From positions 52,869,401 through 52,933,400 of the forward strand of contig OX365948.1 of NCBI GenBank assembly GCA_947247005.1: DNA of 64,000 bases, given 5' to 3'. This DNA comes from Spisula solida. Taxonomy: Eukaryota; Mollusca; Bivalvia; Venerida; Mactridae. Every line of letters starts with the position of its first letter. Position 1 is the first letter of the stretch. Positions 11,978 to 23,900 of the stretch are shown piece after piece. Position numbers and translations under genes: made by a program. Below the pieces are notes generated by a model. The model searched no databases. It was not told where the DNA came from and saw nothing but the letters and a program-made list of their open reading frames with translations.

Positions 11978-14167
11978 ATGTCACAGTCACCTGACTATGA
12001 GTACCCTCAACCAGACTCAGAGAAACTGTCTGAAATAATGGATGAAATCGGAGTGAATGAAAGACTTGTGAGGAAAAGAAGAAGAATAAATGAGTTGATA
12101 GAGGATACAGAAACAGTAGCATTACCATTAGTGAATTGTTATATTTCAATGGGATATCGCTTTGGCAGCCAGTCTGAAGGTTCTACTACTACAGGACTCA
12201 AATCCGACTCGGATGCTTTGTATGTGTTCAACACTCTGAATGTTATACAAAGTATGTCCGAGAGTAAACCTGATGGCAATAATTTCCTGATGATACAAAA
12301 CAAGAACATACCACCGGGTTACTGTCATCTACAATATGTTAAACCTGATGAACCTAGGAGAAGTCACACCGTCAAACCTGATGAACCAAGGAGAAGTCAC
12401 ACCGTCAAACCTGATGAAACTTTATCCGAATCTAGCATTAGTTATTATCAGAAGTATTTAGTCTACGAACATAGTGAGCAAGTTTTACTCAACAACAGTG
12501 CAATAACAGATCATGCTGAAGAATGCTTTAAAACAAATCAGTGTGGTCCTGCATTTTCAATTGCAGCAACACCAGGATTTAGGGCAAACGACACAGTTTT
12601 TTCTTACTATTGTGAGTCAACCCCACTACAAGCTACATCCTGGTTACAAGAACTGACAAAATGTACATGGCCATCGGAAGATGTAAAACAATCTTGTCGA
12701 AATGCTGGATGTTTTGTGGTTCCAGTTGGCAGTAAGGTGTCGAAAAGACCCGAACTAGAGTGGAGAGTGTCTACTTGTTTACAAGAGAGATATCTTATGT
12801 TCAGTTTGAACATAACTCAGCTCAGATGTTATGTCTTGATGAAAATGATTCTCAAGACTTTTATAAAGCCATACCATGAAGACGTTTTGTCAAGTTTCAT
12901 GTGTAAAAATGTTTTATTCTATTATATATCTGTTTCATCTCATGAATGGCAAGAAGGAAGTTTACTAGATTGCTTACTGACATGTTTGTTTATGTTAAAG
13001 GAATGTGTACGGCAAAGGAACTGTCCTCATTTTATCGTACCAGAAAATAACTTGCTCGCAGGCAAAATGACTGATAGAGAAAGAGACCAGTTACTTGACA
13101 TTTTTAGTAGTCTCATGAAGAATAATGCAATGTGTTTGTTTGATATATCAATAGATAGTCTAGATGTTAGACTGAGAAAGAAATACAACATACCGGTACA
13201 GGATATGCCAGATATTCTTTCAGCAGCATGGATATCCATGGATACCTCAGGCTATTTACTGACAAATTTAGCCAAAACTCAAACTAGTTTACACGAAAGA
13301 ATTCTGCGGAGATATTCCAAATTCAATGTCTCTTTAGATGAATATTCGAGTGTCTTTTACGAAGTGTATACTAAGATTGGGAAGTACTTACCCACAGTGA
13401 GTTCAACATTGGGTTCAATAATGACTTGCTTAAAAATTGAGATTCAGACAAACACTCCTATTTCAGAAATTGCTAGCTATCTAGTTTGTGGATTAAAATC
13501 TGACGCACTGTCAGGTAGACTGAAACTAGCTTCGGTGTTGTATTGTACAGGAGATGCAGAGGGAACAGAGAATGTTCTTAAAACCTCTCTGGATAATTAT
13601 GACGTTTCAAGAGTTCAAACCGTATGTTGTTGCCATTATGATAGTGACTTACCTCCATATTTTAAAAAAGAATTCAAGAAAGCTTGTGACAATCAGAATG
13701 AGTTGCAAATTACTGGTAATAACTTAGTAGCCTACTGCACCAGATTTCTACCATGTGAAATAAATTGTATACCTCATGAACTTAGGTATGAATTATGGAG
13801 AGTCTGTTCAGGTAAAAGCAGAAGAAGAGAATGGACACACAAGGCACGCTATGAAGATTGGATGGATTTAATAGTAGTGGATTCTCTCCCGTATATTTAC
13901 TACTTGCAGTACAAGGTCTATGGAGAGTTACAAAGTCAGCGAGATCAACAACGAGCATTAAACAGCCTTTCAATGTGTATAGACTCCATGGGTTATGAGC
14001 TGAGTCACAAGGAGACTTCTCTGAACTTACTAGGACAAAGTTTAGAACAGGAACAAAGACAAAGTGAGGCATTTGGATGTTACATCTCCTCAATAAAACA
14101 CCGCCCTACTAACAATGCAGCCAGATTGTTAATCTGTTTACAGCTGTTTCGCATTTGGAAGCGATAG
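11978..14167 (+). CDS. Mab-21/cGAS-like nucleotidyltransferase-fold protein (single coding exon)
   Basis: A 729-residue protein of the Mab-21/cGAS-like family, which is greatly expanded in bivalves; family members that are active enzymes make cyclic di- or oligonucleotides in antiviral signalling. Visible: the nucleotidyltransferase GS motif (Gly63-Ser64, in FGSQSEG), an acidic pair Asp77/Asp79 (SDSD), and a possible third acid Asp205 (NDTVFSYYC). The C-terminal Mab-21 helical part includes LEWRVS (260-265), the block around QLRCYVLMKM, and CPHFIVPENNLL (349-360). The tail from about 620 looks helical and TPR-like. An 11-residue unit VKPDEPRRSHT is repeated in tandem at 121-142. ATG 11978 was preferred to the in-frame ATG 11927 because TTACAG directly precedes it and looks like an acceptor of a 5'-leader intron. 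If HADHB continues leftward, this gene is nested antisense in its last intron. Whether it is enzymatically active is not known. Confidence 0.85.
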   Translation: MSQSPDYEYPQPDSEKLSEIMDEIGVNERLVRKRRRINELIEDTETVALPLVNCYISMGYRFGSQSEGSTTTGLKSDSDALYVFNTLNVIQSMSESKPDGNNFLMIQNKNIPPGYCHLQYVKPDEPRRSHTVKPDEPRRSHTVKPDETLSESSISYYQKYLVYEHSEQVLLNNSAITDHAEECFKTNQCGPAFSIAATPGFRANDTVFSYYCESTPLQATSWLQELTKCTWPSEDVKQSCRNAGCFVVPVGSKVSKRPELEWRVSTCLQERYLMFSLNITQLRCYVLMKMILKTFIKPYHEDVLSSFMCKNVLFYYISVSSHEWQEGSLLDCLLTCLFMLKECVRQRNCPHFIVPENNLLAGKMTDRERDQLLDIFSSLMKNNAMCLFDISIDSLDVRLRKKYNIPVQDMPDILSAAWISMDTSGYLLTNLAKTQTSLHERILRRYSKFNVSLDEYSSVFYEVYTKIGKYLPTVSSTLGSIMTCLKIEIQTNTPISEIASYLVCGLKSDALSGRLKLASVLYCTGDAEGTENVLKTSLDNYDVSRVQTVCCCHYDSDLPPYFKKEFKKACDNQNELQITGNNLVAYCTRFLPCEINCIPHELRYELWRVCSGKSRRREWTHKARYEDWMDLIVVDSLPYIYYLQYKVYGELQSQRDQQRALNSLSMCIDSMGYELSHKETSLNLLGQSLEQEQRQSEAFGCYISSIKHRPTNNAARLLICLQLFRIWKR
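12338..12418 (+). repeat. In-frame 33-bp tandem repeat inside the cGAS-like gene
   Basis: A 33-bp unit coding for VKPDEPRRSHT occurs twice, followed by a partial third copy (VKPDE). The units are near identical at DNA level, so the expansion looks recent. It inserts basic, proline-rich residues directly after the conserved PPGYC-LQ strand of the nucleotidyltransferase lobe. Confidence 0.9.
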
Positions 14168-14514
14168 TTTGTTCTGTCTGTAACCGATTGTCTAACTTGG
14201 CGATAAACTGATATGTTTAGAGATTGTTGGTTTTCAGTGTGATGTGTTGATTCATTGGATAACATAATGCATTTTATCATATGCTATCAATGGATTATAG
14301 ATTTGTCAGTGAAAATTACAGTGAAAATTACAGTAAAAATAACATTTTTCTGTTTAATAAGCTGCTTCCATTACCATTCAGAAAAGAAACGTAATGCCAA
14401 CAGCGCCAGACTTAAAATTATGCATAGTCATTATGGCGTGACATTCTAATTTCAACGTAATTTTTCCAATTCAGCCAATTACTGTACAATTATATGAGAA
14501 ATAGATGCACATAT

Positions 14515-14520
14515 AATAAA
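14515..14520 (+). terminator. Candidate polyadenylation signal of the cGAS-like gene
   Basis: AATAAA about 350 bp after the stop codon at 14167. No other canonical signal lies nearer; cDNA ends would be needed to confirm use. Confidence 0.5.
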
Positions 14521-14540
14521 CAGAAGATTTGTTGATTTTT

Positions 14541-14824
14541 GGTGAAAGATCAAATTTGGCTACAAACAAACATTCTAACAAAGTTTCATGAAGATTGGAC
14601 TATAATGTAGCCTTTAATGCACTCACAAGCTTTTTCTAAGATTTGACCTAGAGATCTAGTTTTTAACCTAAAATGACCTAGTTTTAAACTTGGCCTAGAT
14701 GTTATAGAGTCAAATATTCTGACAAAGTTTCATGAAGAATTTTGTCCCAATATTTATGAAACTCAGTCACAATAATCATCTCAACAAAATCTAGGTCAAG
14801 TTCAATATTGGGTCATCCAGGGTA
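14541..14824. repeat. 145-bp-family fragments, left part of an interrupted copy
   Basis: A plus-oriented degenerate fragment (14541-14750) is followed by the beginning of an inverted, better conserved unit ('tgggtcatccaggg'). That unit breaks off at 14824, where another element is inserted, and resumes at about 15463. Confidence 0.65.
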
Positions 14825-15462
14825 AACAAGACTGCGTTCAATAAACGCTTATGCCCCCTGTTGAAGCCTTGTCCATAAATAAGTCTAAGTCCAAAATTAG
14901 GTCAAGGTGAAGGTCAAAATGGGGTTAGGTGATACAGGCGTGTGGAGAGTGTTCATACACAACATCCATGCAAGTATGAAAGCTTTGTAGCAAGCCATAT
15001 TAATGCTAGAAGAAACGGTCAATTTGGGTTAACCAAGAATTTGGCCCTTCAATAAGTCTTAAGTCCAAAATTAGGTCAAGGTGAAGGTCAAAATGGGGTC
15101 AGGTTATACAGGCATGTGGAGAGTGTTCAAATACAACATCCATGCAAGTATGAAAGCTTTGTAGCAAGCCATATTAATGCTAGAAGAAACGGTCAATTTG
15201 GGTTAACCAAGAATTTGGCCCTTCAATAAGTCTTAAGTCCAAAATTAGGTCAAGGTGAAGGTCAAAATGGGGTCAGGTTATACAGGCATGTGGAGAGTGT
15301 TCAAATACAACATCCATGCAAGTATGGAAGCTAATCGGTAGCAAGCCATAATGATGCTAGAAGAAAGGGTCAATTTGGGTTAACCGGACGGACGAACGGA
15401 CGGCCGGCCAGACAGGTGAATCACTATATGACTCCCGATCTATCGATACAGGGGCATAAAAA
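14825..15462 (-). mobile_element. 173-bp tandem-repeat element, three-unit copy, inserted in another repeat
   Basis: Minus-strand copy of the family seen at 36227-37595 and 45219-45527. It begins AACAAGACTGCGTTCAATAA, holds three units spaced 174 bp (near 14888, 15062 and 15236), then a GGACGGACG-type run and CTATCGATA, and ends GGGGCATAAAAA. It splits a unit of the 145-bp family, so it jumped later than that repeat. Confidence 0.8.
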
Positions 15463-16090
15463 CTAGGTCACAAGGTCAAATCATTGAAAAACCCTGTGAA
15501 GTCACTAGAGGTCACACATTTGACATAATCTTCATGAAACACAGTTGCAATGATCATTTCAACAAAATCTAGGTCAAGTATGATATTGGGTCATCTGGGG
15601 TTAAAAACTAGGTCACAAGGTAAAATCATAGTAAAAATCTAGTGTAGTCACTCGATGTCGTAATTTTTACCTATTTTTTTTCAAACTTGGTTACAATGAT
15701 CATCTCTAGATCTAGGTCAAGTTCGATATTGTGTCATCCGGGGTCAAGAACTAGATCACTAAGTCATATCATACTAAAAACCTTGCAATAGAGACTGAAT
15801 TTTCTTGAATCTTATTCACAAAATGTAAACTTTAGAGTAGGTCAACATAGGGGCTTACATACATTGCTTCTACAGGTGAGTGACCTAGGGCCCTTTGGGT
15901 CCTCCTGTTCTAAGATTTGACCTAGTGACCAGGTTTTTGACCCCACATGACCAAGTTTCAAACCTGACCTGGATTTTATAGAGACAAACATTCTGACCAA
16001 GTTTCATGAAGATTGGACCATAAGTGTGGCCTCTAGTGTGTTCAGAGGAAATTGTGAACGAATGGACGAAGAGAGATCACAAAAAGGTGA
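15463..16090. repeat. Rest of the interrupted 145-bp element plus a plus-oriented fragment
   Basis: Inverted units continue to about 15905 and end in the family's terminal sequence (CTACAGGTGAGTGAC, then AGGGCCCTTTGGG), the reverse of the left end at 2436. A plus-oriented degenerate fragment follows to about 16090. Confidence 0.65.
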
Positions 16091-17481
16091 ACTTAAAACA
16101 TGACATCCCATGTGAAAAGTCTGCCGCCAAAAACAAAAACCAGGTGACAAGAATATAATACACTGACGACACACAACACAGGGACAACTCACAACAGATA
16201 CAGGGTACATGCAATCTTGAAAGATACAAAGCAGCCATAGGCTGGACAATAAATTGCAGAAGGGCAAATACATGATGAACATAGTTTCACAAAAACACAC
16301 AGTGAGCAAATAATCTGGTACTTTTCTATTTTTACTATAAAGTGGACAAAACATACATAAAGGAAGGTTGACTTAGGGGCTTCCACCTTGGTACAGACAG
16401 CGACAAATGTCAATTGGGGCATAAATGTTTTACAGTGCACCAAACCTCAAACATACCCAATAGACAACCTTTGAGACCTGGACAATGTAAATAAAAGTTT
16501 GCTGCCATGGAATGGCCCTTAACAACAAGAGCTGTCCACGAACAGTGCCAAGCTAGGATAGTACAATCATATATATTCAAAACAAATGCTTTATAACAGA
16601 AACATTACCCTCTGCTGTGTAAAGGTTGGGGCTTCTAAGTCGAAATAGGGAGATAATTTGGACAAAATGCAGGACCGTTGCCTCCTCATATGTAGGTCTT
16701 TTGGGTCATGAAGGTTAAAAATTAGCATTTCTAAGTCCAAAAGGGGACATAATTTCAAAAAATGCTAAATAGTTATCTTCTCCTGTGGAGGGGTTGGGGT
16801 CATGATGGTGAACAAGTATGCAAAGTATCAAAGCAATATATCAATACAATTTAAAGATATTAGAGGATAAAAACCTGTACCTAAACTTTAACATTTGCAT
16901 TTCCAAGTCCAAAAGAGGGAATAATTTCACCAAACAGCTTGATAGAGTTACCTACCCCTGTGTATGGGTTGGGGTCATGATGGTGAACAAGTATGCAAAG
17001 TATCAAAGCAATACTGTATAGCGGGTATATTTCACGGGGGTTTAATTTTCGCTATATTCGCGGTCAACATCGATAGCGCGAAATCTAAACCCAGCGAAAT
17101 ATTCACCTCTTAAATTCACAAATTTCACAAAGGGAGACAATTCATGTTTAAAAACGTGTGATGGAGCAACAAGAAATAAAACAACGTTGACCCAATGACT
17201 TTGCAAGAAGTACTTGGGTTAAGCAAAATACGGCAATAAGATTATAACGACTTATAATAAATCACAAAATATAATTCGAAATTAGATTCTTGTAAAAATG
17301 TGTTTAAACTCTACGCATTTGTATCAAATATCATACGTGCATCATGTTTTCTCTACGCAAAATTTCACCAAAATGCTTAATAGAGTTACCTACCCATGTG
17401 TATGGGTTGGGGTCATGATGGTGAACAAGTATGCCAAGTATCAAAGCAATATGTGTATGCCTTTGAAGATATTAAAGGTTA
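16091..17481. repeat. Mixed repeat remnants, including a 95-bp direct duplication
   Basis: A segment containing 'gggttggggtcatgatggtgaacaagtatg' words occurs at about 16926-17012 and again at 17369-17456. A hairpin-type element with 'ttaattttcgctatattcgcgg' lies between them. No gene seen. Confidence 0.5.
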
Positions 17482-17850
17482 AACAAGACTGTGTTCAATA
17501 GATGCTTATGCCCCCATGGAAGCATAGCCCATAAAAAAAGCTAAGTCAATCAGGGGCCATAATTCTATAAAATGTTGGATAGGGTTACATGGCTTTGACA
17601 ATGTAAGGGGCTTATGATGGTAAATAAGTAAGACGAAATTTGGGTTAACAAGAATTGGACGCTTAATAAGACAAGTCCAAAATTAGGTCAATGTGAAGGT
17701 CAAAATGAGGTTAGGTGATATAGGTGTGTGGAGAATGTTCAAATACAACATCCATGCAAGTATGAGAACTTTGTAGCAATCCATAATAATGCTAGAAGAA
17801 ACGGTAAATATGGGTTTACCAAGAATTTGGCCCTTCATTAAGTCAAGCCA
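17482..17850 (-). mobile_element. 173-bp-family element, diverged copy
   Basis: Starts AACAAGACTGTGTTCAATAG, as at 14825, and contains one complete unit ('ccaaaattaggtcaatgtgaagg ... gctagaagaaacgg'). The other terminus is not recognisable. Confidence 0.6.
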
Positions 17851-17981
17851 AGACGCAAAATACCGGTATTCGATTTATATCGGAAACCAGTACGCAGCCC
17901 TAGTACAAGCTAACTTTTGAACCCATAAGCAGTGGAAGGAACAAAACATAATACAGTATTACAAGGAGCTATTTTACTTAC

Positions 17982-20900
17982 TTTACTTGACTTGCCGAGG
18001 AAATTCTTGGCGAATATATCAGAGTCTAGCGCTGTCAGATTGGCTAGTATCTGACCAGCAAACGCTTCATGGTATTCAAACACGTCAATATCAGACAACT
18101 GCAATCCAGCTCTGTCCAACACTTTGGGAGTAGCATATGCTGGGCTGTAAATAATATTAAATACTGTAAAAACTGTAAACAACAATTTTTGCAGGAATTA
18201 AATTTCACAGAATTTGGTAAAATGGTAAATTGGTGGTTTCTAAAATCGAATTTGATATATTGAAAAAATCTCTTGTTAAAATATTTTTAGGTCAATTATT
18301 CAAGGATTTAATTTTGTGACCTATTTCATCTGCAAAATTATCAAAACTTGGTCCCCTGTGAATATTAATAATTTTACAGTTTAAATAATAAAATTAGCTG
18401 TAAAATCAGGTGAGTAAAATCAAGTGCAAGAACAGGTTTTCTTGGAATTGTCACAACTACTGTTACAAAAAGTATTGATTTCTTACACTTGTATGCATTA
18501 AGATAATAACCAATCTGAAACGAAGGCACAAACTAGATGCGTTTGATTGACACAAATGCCCCTGCTGACAAGAAAGTAACTGCACAGGGATAACTCTGCC
18601 AAAGATTTTTTGCCTGGAATCAAAATCTCTAGATCAATACACACAAAGTTTAAAGACCTTTGGCCAAAGCGTTCTAGAGTTATTGATTGGAAACTTAATG
18701 ACGACAAAAGGACAGAAATGGGTAACACTACATGCCTGTCCATTTTCATGGCAGGGGTATAAAAACACACAACATGAAAAATCACCAGAGTGTAAGTCAC
18801 ATGGACATACAGGACTAATATTTTACTGCTATATGTTGCTTACCCAAGTAGAAGTTGGTCTTTAGGATCTTGTGAAACATAGACGAAATCACGGAGATAA
18901 GCCTTTGGCTTGAGTCCCAGGGATAAAGCTTTCTCTTCAGACATAATAAGACAAGCTGACGCTCCATCAGTCTGAAAACAATGATAGACTATATTGAGTT
19001 ATCTCCCCTTATTACTCTCTAAAACTAAATTGGTTCTATCATGCGGATTACTCTGCTTTTATCCCTATTGTTAGTTTTTGGTGTATACATGTAATACATA
19101 CGAGCCACTCATAAATTCTTACATTGGATGATAGAAGTTTATTAAAGATATGATGACATGACGCTGTTTTTTTTAACACATACAAACAGGGGTCAGGGGT
19201 AAAAAGATAATACACTGGGAGTCACTGAAAAGTTACCACTTATATATATCTCTGTATTTTGTACACAATATGACCTATCGGTACATAAGTTTTATAGTGT
19301 GTGCATTTGAATATTGTTTAATAGGATAGCTCTGACTACACAGTAAGGTTAAAACATAGTCGTGTTAGGCTTTTATAAAATAAAAATAAATATACCAGAT
19401 TTATATAGCACCCTTTTCATGCGAACGCACGTTCAAAGGCACTTTACCCATGTTGCAGCCACTAGGGCGCAGGTGCATCCTCTACCAGTGCAGATACAGC
19501 ATGATCTGACCAGAGGGACAGACTGAGAGGAAGCCCCTGAAGGGAGAGACATTAGATACAGGCATGTCCGGCGCTGCAGAGGTGCACCTAGCTCTTATTT
19601 CGAATAGACAGTCTGGTTCTTTAATGTGCCCGGTGTATAGCACCGATACACAGCTTCCTGGCACTTCCAGATACTTTGCAGACCACACGGCCAGATATAG
19701 CGGGAAATATTATAAATATTTCAGAAATGTCAAGTTCCGATGCCAGGGATTGAACCCACAACCTCTGGATTGACAGCCCAGTGCATTACCACTGAGCTAA
19801 ATCCGCAGCGTAACGTCAATTTTACAATGTAAGAGTCAATAGGGTGGTACCTTTACATTGACGCTGAGTATAAATCAGTCAGGGAAGGCAGCACTTAACA
19901 GAAACAGCAGAGCAAGAAAAGAACAAAAGAGAACAGTATACAAGATGCTTGGTCTGTTCAAAAGTGGCTTTACCTAAAGGTCAAGATCATTAAATCTAAG
20001 GGCAGCAGGAAAAACAATCTAGGAAATAATTTCTGCCCTTATGGTATATACCTACGATATTCAAGAATAACGAGACATTGGTGAAAAAAACTCAATAGAT
20101 TAATTCTTGAATCGTTTTTTATCGAGAGGTATTCTTGTATACGCCAGATAGAACTAGAGCTGTCGCCATTCGGCAGACTAATATACCCCCGCCGGCAAAG
20201 GGCCATAATTCTGCCAAAATTCATTGCAGCACAAATTCCTTTCTTCATGCACATCTATATGTTGAGGTTGTTCATCTGTAAAAGTTTGAGGGAAATCCTG
20301 CCAAAACTGTAGGAGGAGTTGCGTCCACAAGAATGCGTCTACGGACAGACAGACCGACAGACAAGCTGAATCCAGTATACCCCCTTACAACTCGTTGTGC
20401 CCTGGGTATAATTAACACATAAGAATACAGATTATGTAAACGTGTAATAAACTACTATAATACATACCAAGAAAGAAGCATTAGCAGCTGTGATTGTTCC
20501 ATATGGTTTCACAAAGGCAGCTTTTAGTTTGGCCATTTGTTCCATAGATGATGGTCTTATACCATTGTCCTGAGTAATATAGTTGGCTACATCTGTAGAA
20601 GAGTAACAAGTACATACATAATGTGTAAATCATGTCCAATAAGGAGCCATCAACAAGCTACATACATGGAGCTACGAAAAAATACAGTTAAAGTCCAAAC
20701 AAATTAACCTCATCCTCAACCTTTATTCGTGAATATATTACAGACTTCTTGCACTTGATATATAAATGTCTGCGAAAAAGTTGTCCTCTAACATCATTGA
20801 GATTAGCCTTTTTGTACACCATGTACTTAATCTTAAAATTCTTCACTAAGAAAATGAAGACTAGGGATAAATATAGACAGGAAAATTGTGCTAATAGAAG

Positions 20901-23900
20901 GCAAGAGGATCAAGTTCATTTGTTCAAGGTATTCTTTCAATGAATCAAATTGGCTTATAATTCAGGTAAATCTCAAATGTGTAAGAACCATGTATGAACA
21001 AGTAATTAAGAATTGCAAGCACTACAGAAGTCCCCTACCGGTTTGATGCCATTTTCAATGTTTCTGTTGCCATAGCAACTACAATTTGTGACAGAATCAA
21101 AATATGTTTAGACGTGCATAATCCCCTTATTGCCCCCTATCCACATACCAAGTTTCATAAACCTAGCTTGGAAACTGTTTGAGTTATGTCAGGATCCAGA
21201 TTGTTTGACGTACGGACGGACTGACAGATGGACAGACTGACGGACGGAGGGCAAACCTATAGTCCCCTCCGGTCAAAAACCGGTAGGGGACTAATAAAAG
21301 CAAACTAAAATACATGAAATAAAACTTAGACTTAGGGCATATAAATGCACAAGACTTCTACAAAATTAGTATAAACATTTTTTTAACATATTTTAGTCAA
21401 ACCCATTTCAAATTATTCTAAACTATTGATGGTTAAGACAAATGTATAAGCGTACTTTGAACTGTCATAACACTTACTGGGTACTTTGTATGGAAGAATG
21501 TCTGTCAGATAACCTTTGTCTGTAGCTTCTTTAGCCAATGTGTGAGATCGGATGGCAAACTCATCCTGAATACAAACATAAACAATATACACTGATACAA
21601 GAATTTTCGTCAGAAAGCATGCTCTATTATTTGACAAATTGTTGATCAAGTTATCTACTCCTGAGTATATGTGGGGTCATGACGCTGAACAAGTGTACGA
21701 AGTATCAAAGCAAAATGTCAATGGACTTTAAAAATATTTGAGGCAATACATGTACATAAACTTTAACATTAATATTAGACCCATGCAGACACTGCTGTTT
21801 GAGCAACTGGAATAGTACTCCCTATTCTTCGAATAACGGAGCTAAATATTATTATCAAATAACACAATGCAGGGGTGTCAACAGCACCAAAATTAAAATC
21901 CTGAAAATCATATGCGGCTGACCATTTTCGCCAAACTAGAGGCCCTCATGTCACTTCAACCACAATGTTTCCATATTTAACTCAGTTTGTATTGAATAAA
22001 ATCCTTCAGAGCAGATTAAGTGTCAGACCATAACTTTGCCATTTCTAGAGATATTTTAATCAAATAACTTTTATTTTGGCCAGAAATCATAGCTCTTTCA
22101 GGATTTATAAATCCTGAATTCCAGATTAATCAGGAATATTGTCAGCCCTGACAATGCAAGCTTCATAATTTGGCACATACATGCTACAGCATGTTTCAAT
22201 ACAAGTTTACATGATCAATTGATTTGTCTGCCTTAAAGAAATTTCTTGACATCTGTCATTTATAACAAGATACTCAATATTTATTTCATGTGCAGAAAAC
22301 AGGTGAGATTGTTCTCAAATTCATCATAAGATATACCTGTGCTTGACGTGATACACCGAAAGCTGTACAAAGTCTATCAGCTGAGTGACCCATAGACTCA
22401 CCAGATGAAAATTCCGCTACAGCAGGTAACTGTAAAATCATAACACACAGTTTAGAATAAACTAGAGCTGTCGCCATTCGGCAGACTAATGTACCCCCCC
22501 CCCCCCGGCAAAGGGCCATAATTCTGCCAAAATTCAACGCAGCGCAAATTCCTTTCTTCATGCACATCTATATGTTGAGGTTGTTCATCTGTGAAAGTTT
22601 GAGCGAAATCCTGCCAAAACTGTAGGAGGAGTTGCGTCCACAAGAATGCGTCTATGGACAGACTGACTGATGGACAGACAGACAAGCTGAATCCAGTATA
22701 CCCCCCTTCATCTCGTTGTGCGGGGGTATAAGAATATAGTTGAAATAAAATCACATTACAATACATTACGATTAACCGCCTCAAATAGTCTTGAGGTAGA
22801 GCAGCCGCCTCGAGTGCAAAAGGTCCAGGGTTGCTCCTTGGCTTCATCATACAAAAAACAAAATATGGTAATAGTGTTTTTATTTCTTGTGTGGGGAAAC
22901 ACCTCACCAAGAACATGTGCAGTATATAAACAGACCATTTAATACAGGTCAGAACTCTCAGCAAAACAAAACCAAATTTAGAACTGAATCCCTGAGCTGA
23001 ATATATGCATATCTCAAGAAAATGCTGTTCCTCAAAATTCTTCACTTTTTCAATGGATGTGCTGGAGTACAGTGCAAAAGGACCTGTCTCCTAGTGGGTG
23101 TTCCCTCCTCGCCCCCTGCAAAGTGTTCTCATAAAGCAGAACCAACCTCTGGCATCCAAGCAGCAGCATTCAACGTTTTCTTAAACAAGTTCCACTTCTT
23201 TTTGGTTGTCTTAGCTTTGGTAGACTCCAACATGATCTTCCTCATCTTTCTACTATGTCGTATTGGTACATCGGACATAAACTCCACACCACCAGCAATC
23301 ACAGCATCACACTGACCCGACGTAATCAAACCAATACCTTTAAGGAACAAGGTAATCAATAAGATTAGCCTTCTACTTATTCCTTGATTTGTGAAATTGA
23401 ATGCATCTTGTGTGTTTATGAAAATAAATATTGTTTGAACCAAACCAATATCTGATGATATCATCAAGTTTTATTTCAAAGTCATCACATTATCAGCTAT
23501 ATACCGTATATGATAATACACAGAATGGCATGACAGTAGAGTGGGTAACACTTTTGACTATGGATCGAGAGGTCCAAGGTTCAAATCTCAGCCGGACTGT
23601 CTCGGTTGAAAGCGAACAAACAAGAACAAAATACAGGTGAAATAATTCTGGAAAAAATTCTGAAAATATTTGTTTCATTGCCATATTGTTTGACACAGGA
23701 AGTATAGAAGGATTATTTCGATGTTCAGTTTCATTTTTTCATGTTAATTTATGTGTTTGATGTTGTGGCTTGTTCTTGTGTTTTTTTCCTTTTTGTTCAT
23801 TTAATGCTTGGCTGTCAGGGCTTTTTTCCATCTATAGCAGGGGCTGTTTACAGGTGGCTTCCCCTCAGGAAAATTCTTTAAAATCATGCAGTTTTCCCCT

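Noticed and set aside
19735..19807. A functional tRNA-Asp gene
   Set aside because: A and B boxes are present, but the acceptor stem and T stem do not pair and there is a long SINE body attached.
22452..23045. 197-codon minus-strand open frame
   Set aside because: It runs through an interspersed repeat with a poly-C run and intron 7 of HADHB; no similarity to a protein, and it ignores the splice sites of exon 8.
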